A stretch of DNA of 64,000 nt from Nostoc sp. FACHB-973 (GCF_014698115.1 NZ_JACJSJ010000006.1:98537-162536), one strand, 5' to 3'. Shown: positions 27,492 to 37,137, numbered from the stretch's first letter. Notes: generated from the sequence alone by a model not told the origin. Numbers and translations are program-made.

Positions 27492-27630
27492 TTTTGGATT
27501 TTGGATTTTGGATTTTAGATTAGTAATCCAAAATCCAAAAATCTTGAATATTGCCTGAATTTTATCCAGGATTTCGATCTTCAATTAACAATCCAAAATC
27601 TAAAATCTAAAATCTAAAATTTTTTCGGCT
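27492..27630. repeat. TTTTGGA/AATCTAA heptamers between flv3 and flv1
   Basis: TTTTGGATTTTGGATT units on the left and AATCCAAAATCTAAAATC units on the right surround about 55 unique bases. They form an inverted STRR pair inside the probable operon. Confidence 0.75.
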
Positions 27631-29343
27631 ATGTCAACAAACAAACCCCGTGACGTTCAGGTTTTCCCCATTGCTACAGATACAAAAATATTGCGATCGC
27701 GCAGTTGGTCAAGGCTGAGATTTGAAATAGAATATGCTCTGGCTAAGGGTACAACTGCTAACTCTTATTTAATTGAAAGCGATAAAAATGCTCTGATTGA
27801 CCCTCCTGGGGAAACGTTTACAGAAATTTATTTAGCAGCGTTGCAGCAGCGTTTTGATGTTACAAAACTAGATTATGTAATTTTGGGACATGTCAATCCC
27901 AACCGCGCTGCAACTTTAAAAGCTTTACAAGAAATCGCGCCACAAATCACCTTTGTCTGTTCTAATCCAGGGGCGATAAATTTACGCGGGGCGCTGGAAA
28001 ATCCAGATTTGCAAATTCTGGTGATGCGGGGTGAAGAAACTCTCGATTTGGGCAATGGGCATAATTTACAATTTATTCCCACACCCAATCCTCGTTATGC
28101 AGACCACCTTTGCACTTACGATCCCCAAACAGAAATTCTCTACTCAGATAAGTTATTTGGGGCGCATGTTTGCGGAGATCAGGTATTTGATGAAGGCTGG
28201 GAAATTTATAACGAAGACCGGCGCTATTATTTTGATTGCCTCATGGCTCCCCACGCCCGTCAAGTTGAAACGGCGTTGGAGAAACTTGCAGATTTGCCCG
28301 TGCGAATGTACGCCACTGGACATGGTGCTTTGGTGCGCTACGGCTTAATCGAACTGACCAAATCTTACCGGCAATGGAGCCAGCAACAAACTTCTGCTGA
28401 CTTGACAGTAGCATTGATTTATGCATCAGCCTATGGAAATACAGCCACCTTAGCCCAAGCGATCGCTCGTGGCATCACTAAAGCTGGCGTCGCTGTAGAA
28501 TCCATTAACTGTGAATTCACCGACCCAGAAGATATCCGTGTTGCTGTGGAAAAATCCGCTGGTTTTATCATGGGTTCCCCTACCCTTGGCGGTCATGCAC
28601 CCACACCCGTACAAACAGCTTTAGGAATTGTCCTAGCCACAGCTACGAATAATAAACTTGCTGGTGTGTTTGGTTCCTTTGGCTGGAGTGGTGAAGCGGT
28701 TGATTTAATTGAAGGCAAATTGAAAGATGCTGGTTATCGCTTTGGTTTTGATACCATCCGCGTCAAATTTAAACCCGACGACGCTACCTTGCAATTGTGC
28801 GAACAAGCCGGCACTGACTTTGCCCAAACATTGAAAAAAGCTAAAAAAGTGCGATCGCAAAGTCTTCCCGCCACCACTGTTGAACAAGCAGTTGGGCGAA
28901 TTGTCGGTTCACTGTGCGTTCTCACAGCCAAACAAGACGATATATCCAGCGCCATGTTAGCTTCTTGGGTGTCTCAGGCTAGCTTTAGTCCTCCTGGTTT
29001 AACCATCGCCGTTGCCAAAGACCGCGCCGTAGAAAGTTTGACACATTCAGGAAATAAATTTGTCCTGAATATCCTCAAAGAAGGCAATCACTTGGGGTTG
29101 ATGAAGCACTTCCTCAAACCCTTTGGCCCAGGACAAGACCGATTTGCTGATGTCGCCGCAGAAGTTGCTGAAAACGGTTCTCCCATACTGACGGACGCTT
29201 TAGCATATCTCGAATGTTCGGTAAAAAATCGGATGGAATCTGGCGACCATTGGCTGGTTTATGCGACTGTCGATAATGGCAAATTGTTAGATAATGAGGG
29301 CGTCACAGCCGTGCATCATCGCAACACAGCAACTCATTATTAA
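27631..29343 (+). CDS. flv1: flavodiiron protein Flv1 (heterocyst type by synteny)
   Basis: Partner of Flv3 in O2 photoreduction; in heterocysts the pair helps protect nitrogenase. 570 aa with the same three-domain layout (flavodoxin part ALIYASAYGNTATLAQAI, flavin-reductase part ISSAMLASWVSQASFSPPGL). The diiron ligand loop is replaced by GHVNPNRAAT instead of H-x-E-x-D-H, and the first HxP region reads NPRYADHL. Loss of these ligands is characteristic of cyanobacterial Flv1, so this is a family trait and not damage. It lies 139 bases downstream of flv3. ATG start. Confidence 0.92.
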   Translation: MSTNKPRDVQVFPIATDTKILRSRSWSRLRFEIEYALAKGTTANSYLIESDKNALIDPPGETFTEIYLAALQQRFDVTKLDYVILGHVNPNRAATLKALQEIAPQITFVCSNPGAINLRGALENPDLQILVMRGEETLDLGNGHNLQFIPTPNPRYADHLCTYDPQTEILYSDKLFGAHVCGDQVFDEGWEIYNEDRRYYFDCLMAPHARQVETALEKLADLPVRMYATGHGALVRYGLIELTKSYRQWSQQQTSADLTVALIYASAYGNTATLAQAIARGITKAGVAVESINCEFTDPEDIRVAVEKSAGFIMGSPTLGGHAPTPVQTALGIVLATATNNKLAGVFGSFGWSGEAVDLIEGKLKDAGYRFGFDTIRVKFKPDDATLQLCEQAGTDFAQTLKKAKKVRSQSLPATTVEQAVGRIVGSLCVLTAKQDDISSAMLASWVSQASFSPPGLTIAVAKDRAVESLTHSGNKFVLNILKEGNHLGLMKHFLKPFGPGQDRFADVAAEVAENGSPILTDALAYLECSVKNRMESGDHWLVYATVDNGKLLDNEGVTAVHHRNTATHY

Positions 29344-29617
29344 TTGGAGACTGGGTACTGGGGATTGGGTATTAGGAAATTCTTCCCCAGTTTCTAGAAA
29401 TGAAGTTTGGACATCAATGATGCACCTAGCGAGATTTGATGAGGGATACTGCAATAGTGGCGATCGCCTTACCGAAAAAGAATGATAGATTATTCTCTGA
29501 AAAAATAATGTAAGTATTTTTGTTTGTTTATACTTTATTTCTCAACACTATATAATAAATTGCGTTTTACCCTTATCCTCGGTTTGGGGTAAAGCAATCC
29601 CTTTGAGGTTGGCTTTC
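29344..29617. other. flv1-methylase intergenic region
   Basis: A short STRR (GGGTACTGGGGATTGGGTAT) follows flv1. The rest is AT-rich with a possible promoter for the methylase around 29500-29590. No gene was recognised. Confidence 0.5.
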
Positions 29618-30487
29618 ATGGCAAAGAAAATTGCATTTGGTTGGTATGGCGGCAAGTACAGTCATTTAGACTGGCTTTTACCCTTGTTGTCAAAAACGAC
29701 CCACTACTGCGAACCCTTTGGCGGTTCAGCAGCCGTGTTGTTAAACCGGGAGCCTTCGCCTGTGGAAACCTACAATGATATTGATGGCCAGGTAGTCAAC
29801 TTCTTTCGTGTACTACGCGACCAAAAAGACCAACTCATTGAGGCGATTGGGTTAACCCCATTTTCGCGTGAAGAATTTCGGATTGCTATTGCCAAAGAAG
29901 AAGAGAGTTTGTCAGACCTGGAAAGGGCTAGACGATTTTTTGTCCGGGCGCGACAAGTGAGAACAGGCTTGGCACAAACCGCCAGTGTTGGACGATGGGC
30001 GCACTGCAAACTTACTAGCCGCGCTGGAATGGCTGGTGCAGTTTCCCGGTGGCTTGGTAGTGTTGAGGATCTGCCCGAAATCGTGCAACGGTTGCTACGC
30101 GTGCAAATTGAGAACGACCGAGCAATTGATATTATTCGACGGTACGATAGTCCAGAAACATTATTTTACTGTGACCCCCCCTACCCGCACGATTCCCGTG
30201 GGGATAGCAAGGCTTACGCTTATGAAATGACCGACGACCAGCATCGGCAACTAGCGGATGTTTTGCGTTCAGTCAAAGGTAAAGTTGCCCTTTCAGGCTA
30301 TGATTGTTCGTTGATGCAGGAACTATATGGTGACTGGAACTGCATTAAAGCGCCTGTGAAACACTGCCATTCCATCAAGGAGTTACGGCAAGAAGTACTT
30401 TGGCTCAATTATGACCCTCAAGCCTCCACACTTACTGTTGAAGAAATCGCTCCATGTCCACAACCCCAGCAGCTATCCTTGATGTAG
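29618..30487 (+). CDS. DNA adenine methylase, D12 (Dam-like) class
   Basis: N6-adenine methyltransferase of 289 aa. The SAM-binding motif FGWYGGKYSHL is at the N-terminus (residues 7-17), followed by EPFGGSAAVLLNRE. The catalytic motif DPPY is at about 186-189 (FYCDPPYPHDSRG). The ATG at 29618 begins at the conserved region; a TTG at 29603 is a weaker alternative. The 3' end overlaps the following gene by 34 bases. That overlap, with a nuclease-like neighbour, indicates a restriction-modification pair; the methylase would protect host DNA. Confidence 0.92.
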   Translation: MAKKIAFGWYGGKYSHLDWLLPLLSKTTHYCEPFGGSAAVLLNREPSPVETYNDIDGQVVNFFRVLRDQKDQLIEAIGLTPFSREEFRIAIAKEEESLSDLERARRFFVRARQVRTGLAQTASVGRWAHCKLTSRAGMAGAVSRWLGSVEDLPEIVQRLLRVQIENDRAIDIIRRYDSPETLFYCDPPYPHDSRGDSKAYAYEMTDDQHRQLADVLRSVKGKVALSGYDCSLMQELYGDWNCIKAPVKHCHSIKELRQEVLWLNYDPQASTLTVEEIAPCPQPQQLSLM

Positions 30488-31587
30488 CCTTACAAAAAGC
30501 CTCTTCATCGATAGTTCAACCGATTGTCACCAACCCCAGCATTGCCGAAAAAATTGACTATGTATCGCGCTATGTAGGCAATCGTGCTGTAGTTCGTTTG
30601 TTGCTGGCCTGCTCTTTGGCATCAATTCACCGTGCAAATGTTGATATCCGCAAGCCTTACACCGAAATAGGCACACCAGATGCTTATTCTGGACGCTACT
30701 ACGATGAAAGTTACATCACAGCATTCATTAACAAGCACGAGTTGCCTTGTAATCCCACTACCGCGTTCCTCACCCCTGCCCTGCGGAACCGCAACATCAC
30801 CTTGACCCCAGCAGTTAATCTGGTGGGACGACCGCCCAAACTCTACGAAGCCGCCCTGCAATTACTTGATGATGTTCATGAAGGCAGAATAACTGCTTCG
30901 GAACTGCTAGCCCAAACCCTTCGCTGTCTAATTATTGCTCGGAACGAGAAGCGGCAGCGCATGGAAACACTACTAGCCGACCTGAAGAAGTCGGAAGACG
31001 CAATACCTTTGTCAGCAGAGGAAATTATCACACTCCTGAAACAGCATTTGGCTTGCCGAGGTTCAAGCCGTCTTCCTGTACTAATTGTTGCTGCTGCCTA
31101 TCAAGTAGCAGAACAATATATTGGGGAGCGTTTTTTACCTCTAGAATTCCACAATGCAGCAGACGAGCAGACAGGTGCTTTGGGAGATTTGGAAATTACT
31201 TTAGTTGATGACGAGAAGGTGATTACCAGCTATGAAATGAAGACCCGACGCGTCACGTTAGCAGATATTGACCGTGCTTTGCAAAAAATCAACAGCACAG
31301 GCAAGCGGGTTGACAACTATATTTTTATCACGACGGATGCGATCGAAGAAGCTATTCAGGAATATGCCTCAAGTATGTACGACCGTACAGATGGCATAGA
31401 GATTGTGGTTTTGGATTGTATCAGTTTTGTACGTCACTTTCTGCATTTGTTCCATCGGCTACGATCGCAATTTTTGTCAGCCTACCAACAGCTAGTGCTA
31501 ACAGAACCAGACAGTGCCGTTAGCCAACCTCTAAAAGAAGCTTTTTTGGCATTGAGACAGGCTGCTGAAAGTGCCAGGGAATTTTGA
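30454..31587 (+). CDS. probable SacI-family type II restriction endonuclease
   Basis: 377 aa. The N-terminal half resembles, from memory, the SacI endonuclease family (KPYTEIGTPDAYSGRYYDES, NPTTAFLTPALRNRNITL, LVGRPPKLYEAAL). A PD-(D/E)xK-like set may lie in the C-terminal half: E in EITLVDD, then SYEMKTRRVT, with an ExK-type pair in YEMK. It overlaps the adenine methylase gene by 34 bases, so translation is probably coupled. If the family call is wrong it is still very likely the restriction partner. The recognition sequence is unknown. Confidence 0.72.
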   Translation: MSTTPAAILDVALQKASSSIVQPIVTNPSIAEKIDYVSRYVGNRAVVRLLLACSLASIHRANVDIRKPYTEIGTPDAYSGRYYDESYITAFINKHELPCNPTTAFLTPALRNRNITLTPAVNLVGRPPKLYEAALQLLDDVHEGRITASELLAQTLRCLIIARNEKRQRMETLLADLKKSEDAIPLSAEEIITLLKQHLACRGSSRLPVLIVAAAYQVAEQYIGERFLPLEFHNAADEQTGALGDLEITLVDDEKVITSYEMKTRRVTLADIDRALQKINSTGKRVDNYIFITTDAIEEAIQEYASSMYDRTDGIEIVVLDCISFVRHFLHLFHRLRSQFLSAYQQLVLTEPDSAVSQPLKEAFLALRQAAESAREF

Positions 31588-32530
31588 CCGACAAGATACC
31601 GTAGGGGATTCTGAATTGGTAGAAAGGCAGATTTGCACTGGTGATCGCAGCTTATTGACCGTGCAAATTTTAGATTTTAGATTTTAGATTTTAGATTATT
31701 TGGGTTCATGCCCCGCTATCGCGTGGGCGGAACAAAATTGCATCAACCTTTTGGTGCGGCACTACGCAATACATTTATAAAACTTATGGGAGCAACCATC
31801 ATCAGTAGTTTTAAGTCACTTAATGCTGAGAAAGCTTAAATATAAACAGATGGCTGAAAGTATTGCCTAAATGGCAACATTATTTCCCAGAGTTTAGGTA
31901 TTGTCAGTGTTAAGTTTATTGATTGTCAATTCCACACTCAGGCTGATCTCTTAAGTACGTAGTTTTTGTATCGCAATTTATATTTACTCTGCAATTTACT
32001 ACTGAATTTACCAATTGCGCTCTCATCTGCTCAAATATATATAGTTAGGAGGAACAAATTTGGTATACCTAATAATCTGTGCATACCAAAATCTACGCTA
32101 AAAACAGAACAGATTAAACATGCAAGCAAGAGGTACTATAACAACGCAAAACTACGTTAGAGACTCCCAGAGTAGTGAATTTAGCTGCACATGGTTAATA
32201 AAAACACAATATGTGGCTTTTCTGTAGTTGACTACTGGTAGATTTGAGTTACTCTTAAAGCGATCGCTTCGTGTAGAAATCTACCTTCACAGAAGTGTAC
32301 AAAGACATAAGTTAAATTTAACAATTCCGTCCCAGATTTTGAACTTCCAAACTGAATAGTTTGATACGACGCTCAAAAGGCTGATGTACTACCCTAAACA
32401 AGGTAGTCAATTACTGACTCAATTTCATCTGTCTGGTAATTGTAATGAATAGTTTACAATACCAGTGGATGGAAAAATCTAAAGAAAATATAAAAGTGAC
32501 TCAAATGACTGTGGTGTCTGGAGGACAAAA
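31588..32530. other. 943-base intergenic region
   Basis: Contains TTTTAGA heptamers (31668-31697), a short GC-rich repeat fragment (GCCCCGCTATCGCGTGGGCG, 31712-31731) and otherwise AT-rich DNA. A 64-codon frame at 31966-32160 has no recognisable motif. A HIP1 site lies near 32262. Promoters for the DUF1815-like gene probably lie in the last 150 bases. Confidence 0.45.
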
Positions 32531-32875
32531 GTGTTTCTGAGACTAGCACATCAACATCGACAATTCGTACAAGACTTGGTAATGAACCTCCAAGCCTTGG
32601 CGGTTGTATTAGAGCGGCGTGGCTATCCTGCGTCCTGTTACACCTGTGGCGACCAAATGAATAGTGCATCATTTATGGTTAGCTTGGGTGATAACCACCT
32701 GATTCGGTTTTTAGTGTCGGATTACGGGATTACCTGGACAGAAATGCGGGATGACCGTGAATTAATGAAGTTAGAGGGTGCGGAGGCAATTAACCAATTA
32801 CAGGAGTTGGCTAATCTTGTCAAGCAATCTATGCATACTGATACAGACTCCAAAACTCTTGCTAAGAAGTGTTAA
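32531..32875 (+). CDS. DUF1815-like cyanobacterial protein
   Basis: 114 aa, soluble. It reads like the small cyanobacterial family I know as DUF1815 (FVQDLVMNLQALAVVLERRG, SFMVSLGDNHLIRFLVSDYG, TWTEMRDDRELMKLEGAEA). This is recalled, not searched. Two Cys in SCYTCGDQ could be functional. GTG start at 32531, preceded by CTGGAGGACA. No function is known, and the neighbours (restriction genes, CHAT protein) do not explain it. Confidence 0.7.
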   Translation: MFLRLAHQHRQFVQDLVMNLQALAVVLERRGYPASCYTCGDQMNSASFMVSLGDNHLIRFLVSDYGITWTEMRDDRELMKLEGAEAINQLQELANLVKQSMHTDTDSKTLAKKC

Positions 32876-33411
32876 GGTTCCAAAGACCGATGGCAAATTA
32901 CAAATTGATTTTCGGTAACCGGTGATTGGTAATAGCGGCTTGCTTAGCGATCGCTAATTATTCATTCTCCGTTACCATTCAGTGATTGGCTGGTGCTTAG
33001 CCTATCGCATGTTTTTTAGTATCTGCCAAAACTTAACGAGCCAAATTTTGAACCTTGAGCTATCAGGTGTTGAAACGCACCACAGTCACAGGTGGCGTAT
33101 ATGGCTGCCCAATTCTGGGACATGTTCCCGTGTCCTACTTGACTTGAAAAGCGATCGCTCCTCTTGTGGTCAAATTTCATCAAAATATTCGTCAGGGCAT
33201 TATGTAATCAGAATTCAAAGTTTCAAATTATTGGAACAGCTTTGCGGCAAACGCTTTTAATCCCTTCGGGTTCAGCAGTCGCTCATGGGGGAAACCCCCA
33301 GACGCTCGCAGACTCGCTTGCCGGCGGCGCTATCGCCCTTGGCGTCTCCCCTTGGGAGAAGACCGCGCTGCTTCACCAAAATCCAAAATCTAAAATCCAA
33401 AATTGGTATTC
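32876..33411. other. 536-base intergenic region with GC-rich repeat
   Basis: No gene recognised. A GC-rich interspersed repeat occupies about 33280-33375 (GGGGGAAACCCCCAGACGCT, GGCGGCGCTATCGCC), followed by AATCCAAAATCTAAAATCC heptamers up to the CHAT gene stop. Confidence 0.5.
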
Positions 33412-35565
33412 CTAAAGTCCGTTGCCAATCAAAATAAAAGGTGCCCAGTAGTATGGGTGACTAAAGTTACTAACTCGCGTTGCAGGTCTATTGTCATTTT
33501 TTGCCTTCGAGTTTCCGGTAATTAATGAGATTTGAGCTTGTCGTAGAGCCTCGGTTTTAGTCAGTTTCTCAGAAGAGAGAATATTATAAAAAGCACTCAT
33601 TAGTGCTTGTGTACCACCATCATCCACAGACCATAACGAGGCGATGGCGGCTCTAGCGCCGGTTTGCTGCATTTGATAGCCAAAGCCCAAAATTTCTTCA
33701 CCGTTACCTAACTTGCCTCCCAAGCCGGTTTCGCAGGCACTTAAGACTACTAAATCGACATTGGGGAGTGACCAAGTAGCGACATTTCTAAAGTTAACGC
33801 GATCGCCATTCCCGAATAAAATAAACGAATCTTCTGGTTTACCCACCACAAAAGCTGCATGAGTCGCTAAATGGACAATTGTATAATCATCCATTTGGGG
33901 TACAGCGACTTTGGGGGTAAAAGCATCATCTAAAAGCTTCTTAGTTTCAGGAACCGCCGCAGCTACACTTTCCACTTCTCGCGTTGCAAAAGGCAAACCA
34001 GCGAAAGCAACCTGCCGATTCCCGACTTTGATTTGATAATTACCTTTAGTAAAAGCACCAGCTAAAACTCGCAAATGAGATTGTTTTGGAGTGTTTAAGT
34101 TAGTCAAGCTAGCAGATGTAATGTGATTGACACCAAAGCGCTGCACTAGCCATTGTTTGCCATCATATAAAGCAGTTAAAGGAATGTAGCGTAACTGGTC
34201 ATCTGGAGCGTAAATCAGAGTTTGTGTACCTGAGAGTTTCAGGTCTTTTTCTATTGGTTTAATTAGCCAATCATACAATTGGCGTGCAGGTGCTTTGATA
34301 TTTTGACTGGGATTCATTAAAGCTTGGCGGAAGTCTCCAATTGTTTGATGAAGATTTTCGCTTGTCACTGCAACAGTGCGATGAATTGGTGGAGAATCGG
34401 GAGTTACTAATACCAATTCCAAACTATCTTTTAAAATCAGTGGGTAGAGTAGTGCAGCTTTTTGGGGCAATCGCGCTAAATTATCTCGAATTTCATTGAG
34501 ACTTTCTAAATCCAAATTTTGCCGCCTAGCTGTACGGCTAATTTGTTCGATCTGCGCTCTCACTGGAGGACTATCGAGAAATTGGTTAAATTCATCCAAA
34601 AGTTGCTGCTGGTTTAATACTAACTGTTCGATGCGTTGTTTTTGTTGTGGCGATCGTTCTTGGAGAGGAATTTTTCGGAGTTTTGTTAATTCTTTACCCA
34701 ATACAATAGCATTATCTACGGTTTGATCTAACTTTTGTTTAATTGGTTTTTCTTCTGCCACTATCTCAATACCTTTAGCAGTACGTTGATTACCTGGGAC
34801 ATTTTGGAGATACTCCTCTATTTCTTCAACTTTAAGTAAATCCATTGTGCGTTGCGCTTCAGGAATACGTTTTTGTTTGAGTAATCGTTCACCCAAAATT
34901 CGATATGTCTGACTAACAGTAATGCTGTAAGCATCTGGTTGTGGTGCAGTTAGTGTTGATGGATTCAAACGAGCTTTCTCACGATTAATTACGCAACCTT
35001 TGTAGAAAAGAATTGCTAACTCTCGTTTATTTTGGATATCGAATAAGTAACCTACATTACTATAGGTTTTGCCAAGTCGGACTAGATCTCCGAGTTCTTT
35101 ATTAATCAATATCGCTTGCTGATAAGATTGGAGTGCTTCGGAATACTTTCTTTGAGTTTGGTATACTCTGCCAATGTTGTTGAATGTTACAGCTTCCCAA
35201 GAACGCTCACCGTATTCTCTACTGATGGCTAATGCTTTTTCTAATCTTTGCAAAGCTTGTTGCGATTGACCTTGCTGAGATTGTTTGATAGCTTCTTCGT
35301 TGAGTCTTTCAATTTCTGAGAGTTGATTATTCTGGGGTAAAGCTTGAGCTTTTTCTCCCAAATGCCTAGACGCACAGCGGTGAGGAGGTCGCAGTCTTGG
35401 CGGTTCCCGTCGATTGCGAACCTCCGAACCCGAAGGGCTTGTCGTTAGACATCGCAACTTTGTATTCGTACTGACTTGGTGATTTTCTGGGTAGACCATC
35501 CCAAAACCTAGTACACTAAGTAGAGTCAAAGTTACAACACTAACATACCGGAGATTAGGCTGCAT
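33412..35565 (-). CDS. TPR-CHAT protein (caspase-like peptidase)
   Basis: 717 aa. A signal peptide-like N-terminus (YVSVVTLTLLSVLGFGMVYP) is followed by TPR repeats (about 85-205, GERSWEAVTFNNIGRVYQTQ), a helical linker and a C-terminal CHAT domain (about 440-715). The caspase-type dyad is visible: His in VHLATHAAF (about H569) and Cys in VLSACETGLG (about C611). CHAT proteins are caspase/separase relatives, and several act in defence or cell death. No partner effector was found nearby. About 32 residues after the signal (SPSGSEVRNRREPPRLRPPH and beyond) are encoded by an inserted interspersed repeat. Confidence 0.9.
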   Translation of the reverse strand: MQPNLRYVSVVTLTLLSVLGFGMVYPENHQVSTNTKLRCLTTSPSGSEVRNRREPPRLRPPHRCASRHLGEKAQALPQNNQLSEIERLNEEAIKQSQQGQSQQALQRLEKALAISREYGERSWEAVTFNNIGRVYQTQRKYSEALQSYQQAILINKELGDLVRLGKTYSNVGYLFDIQNKRELAILFYKGCVINREKARLNPSTLTAPQPDAYSITVSQTYRILGERLLKQKRIPEAQRTMDLLKVEEIEEYLQNVPGNQRTAKGIEIVAEEKPIKQKLDQTVDNAIVLGKELTKLRKIPLQERSPQQKQRIEQLVLNQQQLLDEFNQFLDSPPVRAQIEQISRTARRQNLDLESLNEIRDNLARLPQKAALLYPLILKDSLELVLVTPDSPPIHRTVAVTSENLHQTIGDFRQALMNPSQNIKAPARQLYDWLIKPIEKDLKLSGTQTLIYAPDDQLRYIPLTALYDGKQWLVQRFGVNHITSASLTNLNTPKQSHLRVLAGAFTKGNYQIKVGNRQVAFAGLPFATREVESVAAAVPETKKLLDDAFTPKVAVPQMDDYTIVHLATHAAFVVGKPEDSFILFGNGDRVNFRNVATWSLPNVDLVVLSACETGLGGKLGNGEEILGFGYQMQQTGARAAIASLWSVDDGGTQALMSAFYNILSSEKLTKTEALRQAQISLITGNSKAKNDNRPATRVSNFSHPYYWAPFILIGNGL
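35360..35456 (-). repeat. interspersed repeat inside the CHAT gene
   Basis: On the coding strand it runs from GCGATGTCTAACGACAAGCC to GCGTCTAGGCA, the termini shared with intergenic copies near 37.6 and 38.5 kb. It is in frame and contains no stop. Confidence 0.75.
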
Positions 35566-35694
35566 AACAAAACACTCCCTATACTCGGAAGTGTAAATCT
35601 TAAATCAAGAAGTCCTGGAACGCAATTAATTTTTAAACTACTCTATATTTATAAAATTTGTAGGTTCTGAAAATAAGTACCCAGAAACTTGAAA

Positions 35695-36195
35695 ATGTCA
35701 GAAACAAAACCCAATCAACCAAAGTTATCACCAACTAGTGCCCTTGACAAGCCATCAAATCATGAATTTGAAAACTGGTTTGAATATCCTGTAAGAGTGC
35801 AACCCCACCACACTGACTATGCAGGTATTGTCTGGCACGGTTCCTATCTAACTTGGATGGAAGAAGCACGGGTTGAATGCTTGCGATCTATCGGTATTGA
35901 ATTTGCTGATTTAGTAGCTTTAGGTTGTGATTTACCAGTTGTAGAATTGTCGGTGCGGTATCATCGTTCAATTCAATTGGGTATGGCGGCGATAGTTAAA
36001 ACCCGTATGGCTGAGGTTACTGGCGTCCGGATTAATTGGGATTATGCCATTGTCTCAACTGATGGACAACAATTATACGTCACTGCCAAGGTGACCTTAG
36101 TAGCTTTAGATCGTGAAAGAGGCAAGATTATGCGTCAGTTACCGCCAAGTTTTAAGGATGCATTAGCTAAGATTTCAGCGTTCAATAATAGTTGA
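35695..36195 (+). CDS. acyl-CoA thioesterase (hotdog fold, YbgC/4HBT type)
   Basis: 166 aa single hotdog-fold thioesterase. The active-site region is typical: RVQPHHTDYAGIVWHGSYL (Asp and the following helix), then WMEEARVECLRSIGIEF. Cyanobacterial members include the 1,4-dihydroxy-2-naphthoyl-CoA thioesterase of phylloquinone synthesis, which is one plausible role. The first 30 residues are a low-complexity extension (NQPKLSPTSALDKPSNHE). I use the ATG at 35695 rather than the TTG at 35689. Confidence 0.85.
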   Translation: MSETKPNQPKLSPTSALDKPSNHEFENWFEYPVRVQPHHTDYAGIVWHGSYLTWMEEARVECLRSIGIEFADLVALGCDLPVVELSVRYHRSIQLGMAAIVKTRMAEVTGVRINWDYAIVSTDGQQLYVTAKVTLVALDRERGKIMRQLPPSFKDALAKISAFNNS

Positions 36196-36238
36196 CCAAC
36201 AAAGGTTGTACACGAAAATTGTGTCTGCTAATTTTTCC

Positions 36239-36277
36239 AATTCACCTTTGTTAATCAAGGTGAATTTTTAATTTTTT
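36239..36277 (+). terminator. rho-independent terminator after the thioesterase gene
   Basis: AATTCACCTT pairs with AAGGTGAATT around TGTTAATC and is followed by TTTAATTTTTT. Confidence 0.85.
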
Positions 36278-36379
36278 ATAGCAATTTAAAAAATGATTGC
36301 CACAAATGTAATCACACCAAGTAAAATACACGAAGCCGATTCTCAATCCAAAATCTAAAATCTAAAATCCAAAATGGTA

Positions 36380-36577
36380 TTACTTCCCACTTTGGATCTG
36401 CGAAATACTTTGGGCAAACTGCATTATGTGATGCCAAATATCGTGCGGAGTAATGCCAAAACCGATGTTTAATAAAACTAGGATTGCCGCAATAGTTAAT
36501 GCACTACTCAGGGTTGCTTTCAGCAACTTCCATAATATTATGAAGACAATCCAAGCTACAATCAACGTAGCAATCAT
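36380..36577 (-). CDS. small membrane protein of unknown function
   Basis: 65 aa with two hydrophobic segments (LIVAWIVFIILWKLL and LTIAAILVLLNIGFGI) and a polar C-terminus (HDIWHHIMQFAQSISQIQSG). ATG start at 36577, with an AT-rich upstream region. It is convergent with the thioesterase gene, separated by AATCTAA heptamers. The pattern suggests a genuine small cyanobacterial membrane protein, but the family is not recognised. Confidence 0.6.
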   Translation of the reverse strand: MIATLIVAWIVFIILWKLLKATLSSALTIAAILVLLNIGFGITPHDIWHHIMQFAQSISQIQSGK

Positions 36578-37137
36578 AAATATATAAATTCCTTAACAAT
36601 AGCCGTTATTTGACAACGTGTTTATTCAGAAAAGATAAACTTTTATCTGAGTAAAAATTACTAGTGCTAAAGCTATTAGACCTAATTTTCAGTAGATCCT
36701 AAAGCTCAGATTTTATTGTGTAACTGTGCCAATGCCATATTACCTGAAAATGAGGCAAAAATTCAGATCAGAGGCAACTTATTTGGCAATTTGGCAGAAT
36801 TACTGTAAAGATTTTTTTAAGATTTGTGTATCAATAATCACAAAATACAAGAGTTAGATTAGGACTCCGATTTGATTTTTGAAACATACTGAGACTGAAA
36901 AGGCTGTTTTATCAGGGTTTAATTTGAAATTTTGTTCATAAATCATACAGGAGTCCTAATAGTTGCCAAAAAAATCTATTCGGCAACTAGTAACTTAATG
37001 ATTACTGTATCAACTCGAAGGAGTCAAAAAACTTTCCGACATCACTGGTTTGAGGATTTTTATCGCTTCCAACTAAGAGCATATACAATCGTTGATTAAC
37101 AATAAAAACTCTACCCGTCAAAAAAATTCCTTGTTAT
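36578..37137. other. 560-base intergenic region
   Basis: AT-rich, no gene recognised. It includes presumably the promoter of the small membrane protein at its left and the lost 5' part of the ISAs1 transposase at its right. Confidence 0.45.

Noticed and set aside
27492..27630. Operon terminator between flv3 and flv1
   Set aside because: The arms are degenerate heptamers with no T-run; left as a repeat of uncertain effect.
27639..29343. Flv1 treated as a degenerate gene because ligands are missing
   Set aside because: Substituted diiron ligands are a normal property of cyanobacterial Flv1, and the gene is otherwise intact.
31966..32160. 64-codon plus-strand frame
   Set aside because: Rare codons, no ribosome site and no motif; treated as intergenic.
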